DNA of 64,000 nt from Parelaphostrongylus tenuis (Eukaryota; Nematoda; Chromadorea; Rhabditida; Metastrongylidae), in contig JAHQIW010004438.1 in the NCBI GenBank assembly GCA_019055375.1, forward strand, positions 124,001-188,000, written 5' to 3'. This document shows positions 46,462-58,970 of the stretch, piece after piece. The position numbers and the translations under genes were made by a program. The notes below the pieces were generated by a model. It worked only from the letters and a program-made list of their open reading frames with translations. It ran no database searches and was not told the DNA's origin. Position 1 is the first letter of the stretch; every line of letters starts with the position of its first letter.

Positions 46462-49400
46462 CGGAAAAAAACCGAAAAAGGTGATTAGTCTGGCCCTTAC
46501 TTGGAAACGTTGTCAGTAAGCAGCGTAATAGACACTAGACGAATATGAAAAGTACTGAAGATGGGCGCGAAGAAAAAAATACTAGACTAGGACTGAGGGC
46601 AAGCTTTGCTAAAGAGGAAAAACAGAAACAAAGTTCAAGGAATTATTGAGCTCAGAGGAAAAATTTTGTCATAGACGTACTTCCGCTTTTATAGCATTCA
46701 AGATGCTATTGGAGGGAGGGGATTCATAGGAGTTAGTGCTCTGTATCACGGACGTTCTCCCTTGTTCATTCTCGCATCTTGGACACCCCAAGCATTATAT
46801 TTTTCCACGGCAGATTGGTGCTACTTTGTCCGAGAGGGCAGGGCACTGACTTCTTACATAGGTGTCGTATCCAGAAGTTGAGCACCCACCTAGGGGAATT
46901 CGCTCACGGCTATAGGTTTACCTCCCATTCTTCATATGGAGAAAGCTAAAAGAAACCGAGAAAAGCATATTATGGCTGTTTCAATTTAGATAGAATTAAA
47001 AACTTCTACAAACGACCCAGAGCTTCGCTACCTTTATGACCGCGAACCATGGACTATAGGTAGGATTCCATCTGAACATGCTCATGATTTTCGTTTCTAA
47101 TCAAAAAATAATCATGTTGATCAAAGCAAGATTTCGTAACCCCCTTAGCCTAATTGTCGAAATCACTAGTGGACTTGATAATACTGATTTCACACTTTCA
47201 TCGAAAACGAGCTGCCTTCGTTTATGTAGAAAAGCTCTCATTAAAAGACACTCGACCAAATCTCTATCAGATCGATACAGGCAGAAATATCGATTAGAAA
47301 ATCGATAGGCACTGATGTGAATGTTTGAGAACGTTTGGCCGGGCTTCATTGTTATCGCTGGTGTGATGTTGTCTCCATGAATTCATGTAACAACGACGAA
47401 TGGTATTGCAAATAGTGATGGTCCTTTTCGTGTTTGATGATCAAATAAAGTGAACTTTTCCTACGTGCATAATCGAATGATGACAGGTGGTACAAAGATG
47501 TGGTAGATTTCAAGAAATCTGAGCAAGACATCTATGGTAATCAATATCTATAAAAAACGTTCAGCTTGTGATATTGTCCATAAATTATAAAGATGTTCAT
47601 AGCAAGGGATACTCACAAAGAGTACGGATTTCCTGGAGTGTATTATTGTCTTCGACCTTTGATAACTACCCCGTTCTTTTTGAATGCTAGCTCCAAATCA
47701 TTTTTTTTTTTGAGCTCCTATCGGTAATCTTCCACATTTTCTTGCCTAAATATGGTCAAATATTGTTGAAAAATTAGCACAAAGTTTGCTCATTTATTTT
47801 AAATGCTACAGGCACTTTGCATAAATCTTGATCAGAAATTGAGCTCAAAATTTCACAAATTTTTGCTGACTAAGCTGTATAAAGGAGCGCGGTGGCCGAG
47901 TGGTTGTAATGCTCGTCGAGGAATGCGTGGAGCCGAGCTCCATCCTCAACTCTCTCCGACAGTCAACAACAACGTCTTATAGAGCGCCACAAAAAGGCTA
48001 TCCTCGAGACTGCAAGGAGACCCGCTCAACCAGTATTCTACTACGTTCAAGAAAGGGAAGAAGCAACGACTCAAATTCTAGAAGTATCGAGATCCGCACA
48101 GTGGAAAAAAAGCACTTTGAGACGAGCCAACAAAATAAAGTAAAAACGTAAGTGTATAAAACGTAGAAAGTGGATGAGAAAACAACGAAATTAGAGACAA
48201 AAACTTTTCAAAGGTCAAAGACACAATGTTTAATTCGGCGGCACCCTTTTTCTAGTTCAATCTTTACCCTACCTCCAGCAACTTGCCTCATCAGATGTGG
48301 AAATTTTGCCGGTACCCGTTTGAAATGGAGAAGATCAACATCATGATAAGAGCAACCGTCCGATGCACTTTTTATTTATTGAATTTTTTACTCCTCACTA
48401 TACATGTCAACAGTGATTGTTTCTTATTACAACTAGATACTTGGCTTAGTAGGCTACCGAAAATATTACATAGGTGAATAGGTTAAATATTGTAGCAGTA
48501 ATAGAAGTAGGCGCAGGGTAGTGGTTGAAGTGTCTTCTAATACACATCGGGTCTCGGTTCATCTTACACCTCATGCTCGCCAAGCCCTTCACAGCCCCGA
48601 TCAACAAATTGGTACCATAGTTGTCTAGAGTAATGGCAACACTAATGTGACTTAGTAGGCCACCGACTATTACATAGGTGAGATATGGGTTCAAAAACCT
48701 CACCTGATTAAGTCGCATTCACGTGAAATCTACTCGGTATGGTCAGCGCCTGACGCCTTGATACACTATGTTTATTCGCTCATAAATCGTATTATTATCA
48801 CAAAGAGGATAATAAACCTGACTGATGAGAACGTTTGGCCGAAGTTTATAGAGAAACTTGATGACCTAGTAAGGGTAAAACTCGTCACCAATGGTATAGA
48901 AATTTTTTTGCATTTTCTTTTTTTTTAAGCTGGAATGTTTTTTTTTTGTTTTTTACTCCTACTCTCTCTTAACTATTTTTCTTTCAAACTGCTATTTTGC
49001 CAAGTCTTGCTTGTGCTTTCTTGTTTATTTGTCCATATCATGTTTGTTTACATCTCTAAGAAGAAAATCGTTACAGAAACCAAATAATTAAAGGATTATG
49101 CAACACTTCGACTTAGTTTTGTCTCGAGTGAAACTCATCATTTCTCTTCAAAACAAATCGATACTGTCGAAGATATCGTGACATTCTGGATGAAATAGAA
49201 TCCTTATATGGTAGAGCTGCCTTTAATTCACAATGGCTAACGATTCTCAGTAGTAACCCAGTATGGGCAGTGAAAATGTCAAAAAAAAAATAGGCACAGG
49301 TTTGTTCGTCTTCGTTTTTTTTTTTTCGTCTTTTTTTCGCCGTCTTCAAAGTCTTTTTTGGCCAACAAAACTTTCCACTAGACTTCAGCAATTTTTTGAA

Positions 49401-50280
49401 AGCTTAGATTTCGATGATATCAAAAAGAAAATGTATTTTTTATGTAAAAATTATTTTTGGAAACGTCTTTTTATAGCGCTGCAAGACAAAACATAAAATC
49501 GCGTTTCAAACGTTACGCTCGTTATCGCGCAAATTTCTCCTAAAACAGGAATCGTCGCTTAGGTTATTAGTATTTGATCGAATAATTTGCATCTTGGCAA
49601 TCTCAACACTATGCTCATTCTCTGATAAGAGCAATTCGCTGCACTGAGGCAGAAAAAATATGATTGATCACACGCGCTGCGCACGCTTGTTGGCTAGGCG
49701 TCTAAATGGCTGTGTATCAACCGCATGGTCAGGCACTGCATGCAGCGCGATTTATATGCGAAGCGCGATATTTGTTATCAAATTCTGGGTTTTTTCTTCG
49801 CTTTGAGAAAAAGCTGTAGATATAGCGTGTGACTCTGATACTTCAATATATTCACTACACGTTCTTATGCTTTCGTACCTAGGCACAGGCTGTTTAAATT
49901 TAGGCAAATTAGCGAACCTATTTGATAACACAAAGGGGAAATAAAAGCCTAAACCTGCAGAACGATCAAACCAAGTTCGTACTACAATTCCAATACGAAA
50001 AATTTAGAAATCCCTACGAAACGGAGAAAAAAATCTTCAATGAATAACGAAATGTGCACAATAACACTTTACGCGTGTGAACGTAATTTTATTTCACCAG
50101 CCGCAGTGTTGTTGAAAGGCCTTTTGGCTTCAAAAACAGGCATCTTTACAAAACTTGAACTTTTGAGTGATTGCTAGAGCCTAGTATCTTTATCCAGCAA
50201 AAAGGGCTGTTTTATAGGATCCATTGCGATGACGGAAATGTACTAAAAGAAATCTAATAAATCAGCAAAATAAAAGGAAA
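46462..50280. other. Intergenic with one SINE
   Basis: Holds the SINE at 47.88-48.12 kb and a short direct repeat: TTAGTAGGCTACCG...ATTACATAGGTGA near 48,446 and TTAGTAGGCCACCG...ATTACATAGGTGA near 48,651. A T-rich patch lies at 48,905-48,955. No supported gene. Confidence 0.5.
47883..48118 (+). repeat. tRNA-derived SINE, family 1
   Basis: Plus-strand copy and the clearest head: GCGCGGTGGCCGAGTGGTTG, a serine/leucine-tRNA-like A box. The body GACAGTCAACAACAACGTCT and tail CTAGAAGTATCGAGATCCGC with CAGTGGAAAAAAAGCAC follow. Confidence 0.75.
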
Positions 50281-50534
50281 TTGATTGCATGTTGTTGCCA
50301 TTATTATTCTTGGAAGTAAGTGATTAAGGCATTCATCTGAGTATAGGAAAGAAACAATTTTGTTTAACAATAACGAAACATTACCACTTATTGTTCAAAG
50401 CCGAAAAGCAATTGATCAGATGTTGTTGTCACTATTATTTTTGGAAGTACGTGATTAAGGCATTCATTGGAGAATAGGAAAGAAACAATTTTGCTTAACA
50501 CTAAAGAAGCATTACCACTTATTGTCCAAAGCGA
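50281..50534. repeat. Tandem duplication, two units of about 130 bp
   Basis: Unit 1 starts TTGATTGCATGTTGTTGCCA at 50,281 and unit 2 starts TTGATCAGATGTTGTTGTCA at 50,412. Both contain GTGATTAAGGCATTCAT, GGAAAGAAACAATTTTG and CATTACCACTTATTGT. They differ by a modest number of substitutions. Confidence 0.88.
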
Positions 50535-52764
50535 TCATTTTGTAGGATGCTGATGATGACGAGGTCATCTGAGGATTTAAAATTTGATCAGCCCTTAGAA
50601 CAGGCACTGCTCCACTATACAATGGCTGGCATTATTTTTTATTGTTGACATTTGAGTTTTATAGTAGCTTAGAATTGAAAATTTTAAATAAAATGGAAGC
50701 GAAATTTCAAATATGCAAAATCCAAGCGGATCCCATCCAGGCATATGCATCAAGTATATTATCATGCCTACAAGAAAGAGTACATTAAAAGATGAATTTT
50801 CCGACTGAGACAAATATTGTCGAAATATCAGTCAACAAGAATTGCATCATATTTGAAGCACAGGTCATTATTCAAAGTTAAACAGAAATCACTGCTAATA
50901 ATTGATTGACTAATTAAGAATAGGTATCTTTCAAAGTTTCAAAAGCAAACAGCCCATTATTGTGAATGCTTATAAGTGTTTCTACCTGGAATCTAAATAG
51001 AAGAGGAATTTATGTGTGGAGAATCGCCACAATCTCCAATCATTCGTGTCTAATCCTTAGGTTAAGCAGAAACCGTCATCGGACTGAGATCAAATGCTGT
51101 TGCACCATAATCATTATTCGAAAAGAGACATGAATTCCTTCTAGGTAGACCTTCAAAGGCTGGATTGTGAAGCTTTCTATATAAAATGAAGATGTTGAAA
51201 GAAATAATCGCAGTTATAAAAGTACTCAAAATATTTCTAGCCAAAAATCTCACGTAAGCTCAACGGAATTCTATACGACTCTGGGTGCGGTAACTTGATT
51301 GGAATGAATGAAGGCATCGATTTCCATGCAAAAAGCTATAAAAAAATTTAGCGAATTCATATTTCGATTCAAATTCCACCACAAACAAGTTCTGTTGAAA
51401 AATGAGTACTAAAAAAAGTTTTTTGCATGCAATATTATAAAGAAGAAAGGGTTGTGCTTCTAGAGCCGATCATTCTCTAAGGGATCATGTATTCGGCTCC
51501 ATCAAGCATCGAAATGCAACTTAATGCGTGTCTAGCCTTTTCTACGATTTGAAAATCGAATGTAAATACAAACGAAACTATTAGGAGCTCAAATAAGATC
51601 AAAATGAATGAGAAAACCTTCTTTTCTTATCAGAGTCGTAGTAATAAATGCAACTATTTTGACTAAAGAATCTTTTCGCAGCTATTTTCCGTTTAGGGAA
51701 AGCTAAGCTTAAAATCCACATCAATGTAGAATTCTGTGAAACGTAGTGAAATACTTTCATATCAATAATTTGGATGGTAATATCATATTTTCTGGATTCT
51801 TTCTAAAATTAGTAACAATATTTCAGTCCTATTTGAAATCTGATGAAGAGGGAAGATTTTTATCTACCTTCTGATCGATTTCATGGAAGTTTTTCTCACA
51901 TATTGTTTTAGTGATCAACTCATGCTCATCTGTGTCGTTTTCTTTTCTACAACGTGATTCGACTTTACGTTCAGAAGGCAGATAAAATCTGCTGTAGCGC
52001 TTGAAGAAAAGTGGAAAGCAAAGAAAACACCAATATAGTTTGACAACAATTTTGTCATCAAGTAAGGAATATTTCACACTACACTTTTTTTCCCGAAACT
52101 CCACTTTCATGTGAAAAGGTGAAAATACGTGAAGTTAAGCAGTTATCTAGGCACGACGACTTTCTGAATTAATTGATTCCATTTATGGTGAAAAACAACT
52201 GCCGTCGTCGTTTTGGCAAGTCCATCTTTCTTTAAAAAAGACTTCAGCATTTTCAAAAAACTTCTATGATTCTCAATATCGCTAAAAAAGTACTTATTTT
52301 ATTCTGAGAAAAGATTGTGAACTGCTGCTGATGACGATTTGTAAAAAAGCCACTGAGAAGACTAAAAAGGACGGTTCTGATGACGATTCCGGTTTTTTTA
52401 GTGTGTTAGTTTTCTGTTTTCAGTGTGATGTTTTGCTTTGTGACATGATGGTTGAACAGATTGTTGTATAAGCAGCTTTGCGACTAGACGACGACGACGA
52501 CGACAGCGAGAGATGAGAATAACGATGGCAAGAGGTTTTCAAAAAATTGATTGATTTAGAGCAAGAAATACAATTTGAATTTTCGACTAAACAAAATACT
52601 TGGATAAGAAATTCCACGGGCTATAAGGCAAGAGATATATAATCCATGTATTCTATCATCAGCTTGTCACCTGATCTCCACAAACTTATTACAAATCCTG
52701 ATAACTCTTTCTATGTTGCTTTCGTTTAACCCAGTTTTTTCCAGCCCTTCCTTCTTCTTTTCTT

Positions 52765-52865
52765 TGAGTGTCTCCGTTTTTGTGTATTCGTTTCTCTCTC
52801 CTTCTCTCCTTCTCTCTCTCGCTCTCTCTTTCTCTCTCTCGCTCTCCCTCTCTCTCTCTGTTTCA
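52765..52865. repeat. CT-rich microsatellite
   Basis: About 100 bp of imperfect TC/CTCT repeats with occasional G and A on the plus strand. Confidence 0.9.
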
Positions 52866-54224
52866 TGGAAGAAGCACAACAAATGTTTTGAATGGTCCGC
52901 TATCCTGATGTTGTCAGCGACGGGAAGCTAAACGACAAAAATCAAGTGAAATTATGGCCTTTTCAATGAAAAATGTCGAATACTACAAATTATAAGAAAA
53001 GGAATCCTTCAAGAAAGTTACAATACCTAAAATAAAAATTTGAGAAGGAAAAAAAAGGCATCTACACTAAGGCAATAAGATGTACCGCATACAGAACAAT
53101 CACTATGCAAATATGATCGTTTTGAAAGTCGTATACGAGCAGAAAACATTGATAGATCATACTTGTTGATATCTTACAAAGTTATTGTAGAGATTTTCGG
53201 GCATAGAGAATTGCAGCTCAGCACACTGACGAAACAATCTTCATTTCATGTTGAGCATTATACAGTCCTCCAAGGCCCGACAGCATAATTCGATTAGAAA
53301 AAAGCTTGTGGTACGACTCTTCCATTCTTATGAATTATGAAGATTCTATCGGCAGCGTCTTTCATAATACTAAGCTTCTGATGAATGACATCGTCATCTA
53401 AATTCTAAAACACGTAACGAAAACTTCACGTGAGGAATTGAGTACCATACGGCTAAACAAAAAGAAATTACGCACGATCTCATGAGCGATAAAATTAAAT
53501 AATTCGAACTCAGTTGTTGGCATCGTGGCCATGTAACAGGTTTTTCTTCCTACGAAAACGAGACGTTGATGAGTCCTGAGTAATGCATGACGATAGGCGG
53601 CATCAAACTTTTGATGTTACCGTGCGCGCACATGGACGAGATGATGATGTTGTCGGCGAATTGCTCGCAGTGTTTCCATCAGAAGACCTTTTACTACCAA
53701 CTTACCATCCTCTTGTAGACCTAAATTTTTGCCGGAGTACTTGGTCCGATCAGCAAGCAATGATGACATCCTTACCAGTTAATATTGGAAAGATAATACT
53801 GCTAAGGCTGTGTAATCTATGCAGCTTTCGAACAATGGCAAAGTCAGTTTAATGGTAGTTTTGAGCAATCTATTGAAGACATGCTTGAGCTTCCTTATCG
53901 AACGTTTCCACAGAGGCGCATCAACAATATTTATTTGGTAAAAGTTGCAGACAAAATCAAACACTAGCATGTTTTTGAAGCTTCTTTTCTGAAGATGAAA
54001 ATAAAATGCACCGTTAGCGGTGGGCATAGAATTTCCCTATAATACGCAGAAATCAGTGGTTGGATCCTGTTTAAGAGAACTATGCTCTTCTATGGACGGA
54101 AAAATTGTACCGGACTTATCTGGATAGAAGAATAATTTTAGTAAATCGGAAAGCCATCATAAATCATTGTATCGTTCAGATTATCATCCAGTCGCTTTAT
54201 CGATGCTATGCTTGTTGAGTTGCC

Positions 54225-54305
54225 GTTGTTAATGTTGCTGTGCTGCTTTTATGGTTGCAGCTGTTGCTGTTGTTGTTTTGTTGCTGTCGTCGTCGTCGTT
54301 TTTGT
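54225..54305. repeat. Trinucleotide-like low-complexity tract
   Basis: Plus strand runs of GTTGCTG, TGTTGTTG and GTCGTCGTCGTCG. No open frame of note uses it. Confidence 0.8.
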
Positions 54306-55054
54306 TGCCTTCATATTGAACTTTGTGATTCTATGACTTCTGTATTTGCAATTTCAAATTCTCCAGAGTATAGACATATTTCATGAAACGCTGTTCAAAT
54401 ATTGAGTGGATTGTCCATAGTATTGATGAGGATTTATGGCGAAAATAATTGCTGTCTTTATGAAAAGACTATTTACGTTTTGTGAGGTGTGAGCCGCTTC
54501 CAATATTTACGTGTAACACTAAACCCACCTATATAAAATCAAACGAAGAAAAACGCAAAGTTATGTGCGAAAAAAGAAATATTCGTTTTTCATATTTATT
54601 TCTGTGGTTTATCAAGTCCACTCAATATGAAATGAGAGCTCGTTATCCTTTTTGGCTTCTAAGCGAGACCGTGACGGCCATTTTGAACCATCAGCGTTAT
54701 GGTTCGCGCCCTATGCTCATCTATAGGAATACTGTCCAATTTGCTTAACATGCAGACGTTTTTTACACGGATATACCTTAATCTATCCATTTCACCAATA
54801 CAAAATATGTCTTAGTGGCATTACACGATAATGGTATTTACAGGTATAAACCACCTGAAAATTCACCTTCTCTTTGTATGCCAGCGCTCTTATGGGCACA
54901 TTTTACACCATCATAGCAGTTGGAATAAAATTAGATGGCAAATAAAGCTAAATTTGTGATTTCAACCGCGATTTCGGCTTGACTAGGGTTTATGTCGATT
55001 TGTGCACTTTACTTCAATTCCGTCCACGTGTGGTTGCTGACAGTTGGATAATGC

Positions 55055-55314
55055 CAAAGAATCATTTTTGAGCCACGCACGCCATGTGGTCTATTGAAGA
55101 TGGGCTAACTTATAGATCCCGAAACAAGTGTTTCGACCTTACGGTCTCGTCAGTCGAGCAGTGCCCTTTCTCGTCCTTTGCTAATCTCTGTGGGTGTTTC
55201 GAGTTCTATAAGTTAGCCCATCTTCAGTAGACCAGATGGTGTGCGTGGCTCAAAAATGATTCTTTGATCTATTGAAATTTGAGCTTGGCCCTAAGAGAAC
55301 ACTGGAAACGGATG
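55055..55314. mobile_element. Foldback MITE copy with 13-bp target duplication
   Basis: Left arm ATCATTTTTGAGCCACGCAC, right arm GTGCGTGGCTCAAAAATGAT; the middle is shortened to GAGTTCTATAAGTTAGCCCA. It is flanked by AGTTGGATAATGC (55,042-55,054) and AGTTGGCTAATGC (55,315-55,327), one mismatch. The right end again has the extra segment ATTTGAGCTTGGCCCTAAGA. Confidence 0.85.
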
Positions 55315-55327
55315 AGTTGGCTAATGC

Positions 55328-56690
55328 GTTAGAACATATCTGGGAAAAGATTAGGACAAGGGCCTCGATGTATTAGGGTATGATACGCAGTCCTCCGGAA
55401 AGGATGAGGTTAGGTTCATTGTCTTATCAGACTTCACGTTTTACTCGTATCTTAACTCTCATGTGGTTAGATTCCATTTGATGAAAAGAGAAGCATGAAA
55501 GAGATTTAGCTTGAATTTGAAATATTGTTTTCTTGGCACACCGTCATATTTGAACTAGCCTGAGTGGCTGCTGCTTCTTATCAGTCACAAATCACCATTT
55601 CTCGCCGGCCCAGTTAAACCTTCCTTTCCTCCTTCCCTGTACATAAATTTCCTGCCTCTTACCATGTGATTGTGTTAAGTAATCCTTTAACTTGTGGACG
55701 ACGAGGCGTAAAGCATTCCACTTGAGTTTTTTACTGCTTGGTTTGATGTCTGTAAGGATCTTGGTCCAGGAGTCATAAACGTCAATCGACTGGGCTCTTG
55801 AAGCGTTTTTGAAGAACCTCAAATAAAAAATTGGCAAAAATGACGACCACAGTAACACACACATTCTAGATCCTTTTTCCGTTTGATTTTCATAACTGTG
55901 TGGTCATTCGTCACTCGACGTGAACGACATGATTGGTCTCATTACTTTATAAATGGTCATCACTTTCTCCTCGGCAGACTGGCGTTCATTTCTACAAAAA
56001 CCCTTAATAATAATCTACAATTCACAGAATTGATGAACAGCTCCATATAGAAAAAATTATGGCTTTGAAGAAGATGAAGCAGCTCAATGTCAACAGTTGA
56101 ATCATAACAACGGCTGCGCCAATGACAGCTATGACAGCAGCAAGTGCTGCCAACCTCGCTCTAGCTCTGCAAGAGCGCTCCATAGATTAACAGATACCAG
56201 TTTCACGATTTACAAATTGCCGTCCTTCAGAATTAAGGGGCAATTCATGCCTGACAAACTTGGGCAATAACAGTGCCACACACTGCAAATACCAAACACT
56301 TTCAATACCGCTTAGTGAAATGCCCGTATCTCCAATGCCTATTATTTCGCAGCATTTTGTGATGCTCTCATGGCAACGTTCTGGTAACCTTATGATGGCT
56401 ATCGGCTGCGCTCTCCAGCTGCAAATTTTCACATTGAGTTTGACAGATGCCCAGTCTTCTCGAATTTTCTCATAATCGTTACCTTGATCGCACGTAAGTC
56501 TAGTGTTTTCCTGTGTTTCTTTCGCCACATGTTATTCACAAGTTCAGCTATAGTTTACTAGAACATACATAGTCCACACTTTACCGTTAGGAAGTAACAC
56601 AAAGTTCTGTTCCAAATGGATGGTTATACAAGTGGTTCTGAATCAATCAACGGCGTAATGTGCTAGGTGGATTCAACAATTTCCAGAGAG
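55328..56690. other. Intergenic, with one weak gene-relic candidate
   Basis: Only the minus-strand frame pair at 56,022-56,528 stands out. The rest is AT-rich without recognised elements. Confidence 0.45.
56022..56528 (-). pseudogene. Possible gene relic with a membrane segment
   Basis: On the minus strand one frame stays open from 56,528 to a single TAA at about 56,190 and continues in the same frame to 56,022. The first part has protein-like composition (DYEKIREDWASVKLNVKICS, RLPERCHESITKCCEIIGIG). The second part reads MERSCRARARLAALAAVIAV and then a hydrophobic IGAAVVMIQL, a short basic stretch before a membrane span. I do not recognise a family. It could be a chance frame, an exon plus the start of another gene, or a gene broken by one stop. 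Confidence 0.22.
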
Positions 56691-56699
56691 CTTCCCAAG

Positions 56700-57670
56700 T
56701 TATCGATTCTATAAAGCGGTCGGAAAGAAAGTTTTGGGGCACTTTGATATGCATGAGATAGTTCCGTGCATATCATGGGAATATTACAGTTTCTAACGTG
56801 AGATTTTATCATGTAGGCCTAGATAATATATGTCCTTATTTTCACCTTGCTACAAGTTCCCACCAAGTACCACGAAAGCCTGATAATCATTTTTTGAACC
56901 ATGCATGTCAGTGATCTATCAAAGAGAGCTGACCTATAGAGCCCGATACACGTGTTTCAATCTTGCGATTTCATCAGTCGGTCATTTACCCTTTCTGCTC
57001 TATTGCCAATCCTGTGTGGGTGCTACAGTCTCCACACTAAGAGTTAGCGACGACGACCGTTTTACACTTTATGTCTAGTGAAATTCTCATCAAACACAGA
57101 GCAATGTACACTCGATTGCTCTTGGATAGTATAATCAATATATCATATCTTTCGTTTCGAGTGTTTTCTACATAGAGGATTAGCAGCAACGAGAAAAGGT
57201 AACTGCCCGACTGACGAAAAGCGGGCTCTATAAGTCAGCCCTCTTTGATAGACCACTGACATGCGTGGCTCAAAAAGTGATCATCAGGCATATTGAAACT
57301 TGAGCTGTGGTCTTAAGAAAACACTCGAAACAATAGATACCACGAAAGCAACGGACAAAAGCGCGTTTTGATGCAACAAAACAATGCCAGATCGCACACT
57401 GCCAAAAAGATCAAAGACAAGTTTAATGAATTGGACGGAGTCATGGTTCTGCCGCACCTGGAGTTTAGATTGGGCTCCATCCGACTTTGGCCTTTTCCTA
57501 TCAATAAAACAATTTTCAAGGGTCGTCGAATTGAGTCGTTCGATGAAGTTCAACCAGCATGTCAAGATTTCTTTGATTAGATGTCGAATAATTGGTACTT
57601 CGACCAAATCCGAAACTTGACGGACCGATGGAAGAAGGTCGTAAAACACAATGGCCTTCGTTCTGGAAAG
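56700..57670 (+). mobile_element. Mariner fossil of a second lineage, split by a foldback MITE
   Basis: After the insertion, plus-strand sequence gives MQQNNARSHTAKKIKDKFNE, which carries the mariner DNARPH-type block with the catalytic Asp replaced by Asn. After a frameshift it gives LDWAPSDFGLF. RRIESFDEVQPACQDFFD and LTDRWKKVVKHNG complete the C-terminus. Before the insertion (56,700-56,879) a poorly preserved stretch ends in KYHES-equivalent sequence, duplicated on the other side. Frameshifts and the lost catalytic residue make it inactive. Confidence 0.85.
56880..57339. mobile_element. Foldback MITE nested in a mariner fossil
   Basis: Left arm CTGATAATCATTTTTTGAAC, GTCTCCACACTAAGAGTTAG. 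The right arm is shorter (GCCCGACTGACGAAAAGCGG, TGACATGCGTGGCTCAAAAA) and carries the extra end TTGAGCTGTGGTCTTAAGAA. The flanking direct repeat is CCACGAAAGC (56,870-56,879 and 57,340-57,349). Confidence 0.87.
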
Positions 57671-58483
57671 TACTGCTTATTGATTATCTTGGAACTCATG
57701 CATAAACTTTCAATTTCTTACAATTGCTCAAGAACTTTCTTATCAGCCTTGAGCAAGATTTTTCTTCTCAAAAAACCAATATACAACGAAGTTTAAAATA
57801 TAAATGACTAAAGAAAAGTAAGAGGAAAACTTTGGAAACTAATCTTTGATTGAAGCTTACACAAGGTTCAATTGTCTGCTTCGAAGTCAATGAAAAACGC
57901 TTCGGGGACTTTACCGTTTGCCAGGGTCGTGTTATCCGGGTGTAAGATTACCTAAGTTTTCAAGTAAAAGATTGTCAACAAAATGTTCACATCGCCAACC
58001 CTGCTCAGAAAATGATTAAAACGGATGTGGTTATTATAACACCCCAATTAAATCCATCGGCACTGCGGGCCATGCCAAGTTCTTCGCCTATTCAATTTTT
58101 TTAATGAATATTTAAAATTTTTTCAAGTCAGTTTACTTCATAGATTCGCTCTTTCTCACACTCGAGGCAGCGTACCTAGGATAAGCTCATTCTGAGTTTA
58201 CAGCGCTACACAGATTTTGTTTTGCCACGTTATGTATAATCATTTGATATTTACTCGAGAAGACTGAGTCATACACAAAAAATCGACCTCAGGTGGGAGT
58301 TCACCCCGTATTTCACCCTTACTAAAAGCGCATACCATTATCATTTGTTAACCGATCAAAAAAGCTTGAACTTGAAAAGAAAAAGAGCGAACGACATTCT
58401 GTATTTCAAATTCACGAAAACCTTCATTTGGAAAAGCTCTCGTACCGGTGTTTTGACAGTCAAGCTGATGGCAATGTGTCACA

Positions 58484-58970
58484 CCTTTCGTTTCGAAGTG
58501 TTTTCTTAGGAACACGCTCAAATTTCAGTATGCCAGATAATCATTTTTGGAGCACGCATGTGGTTTGCTATACATAGGGCTGACTTATAGAGCCCGATAC
58601 ACAAGTTTCAACCATAACAGTCTCATCGGTCGGGTGGTCCTCTAATTCGTCTTTTGCCTATCTCCTCTCAGTACCCAATACTATGAGTAGGCGACGACGA
58701 ACACTTTACACTGCCTGACCAGTGAAATTACCACTGAAAAGACAGTGTTGCACACTCGATTGCCCTGTTTTCACTGGTGAGACAGTGTAAAATGTTCGTC
58801 GTCGCCTACTCTTAGTATAGTGGACTGAGAGAGAATTGGCAAAAGACGAAATAGGGTACTGCCCGGCTGACGAGACTGTCAAGGTCGAAACAAGCGTATC
58901 GGCCTCTAAAAGTCAGCCCTATCTATAACAGACCACATGCGTTGCTTAAAAAGTGATTATCTGGCATGAT
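58484..58970. mobile_element. Foldback MITE, most complete copy, both end segments present
   Basis: Arms of about 230 bp. Left has GAAGTGTTTTCTTAGGAACA, ATGCCAGATAATCATTTTTG, GGCGACGACGAACACTTTAC. Right has AATGTTCGTCGTCGCCTACT and GTGATTATCTGGCAT. The centre near 58,745-58,760 has CACTCGATTGCCCTG. Here the left end, not the right, keeps the outer 45-bp segment. Target duplication is unclear (GATGGCAATGTGT against GATGACAGTGTAT). Confidence 0.8.

Larger units (their letters stand above)
50535..55041. other. Intergenic, low-complexity tracts only
   Basis: Includes a GAC/GTC-type trinucleotide patch near 52,488-52,505, the CT-rich microsatellite at 52.77 kb and the TGT/GTC patch at 54.23 kb. 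A plus-strand frame at 53,583-53,852 has an acidic, protein-like start but no recognisable family. Confidence 0.5.

Noticed and set aside
52667..52882. Arg/Glu-rich frame
   Set aside because: It is a translation of the CT-rich microsatellite.
53583..53852. Plus-strand frame starting with an acidic, protein-like segment
   Set aside because: Only the first third looks protein-like; no homologue recognised and no splice signals that help.
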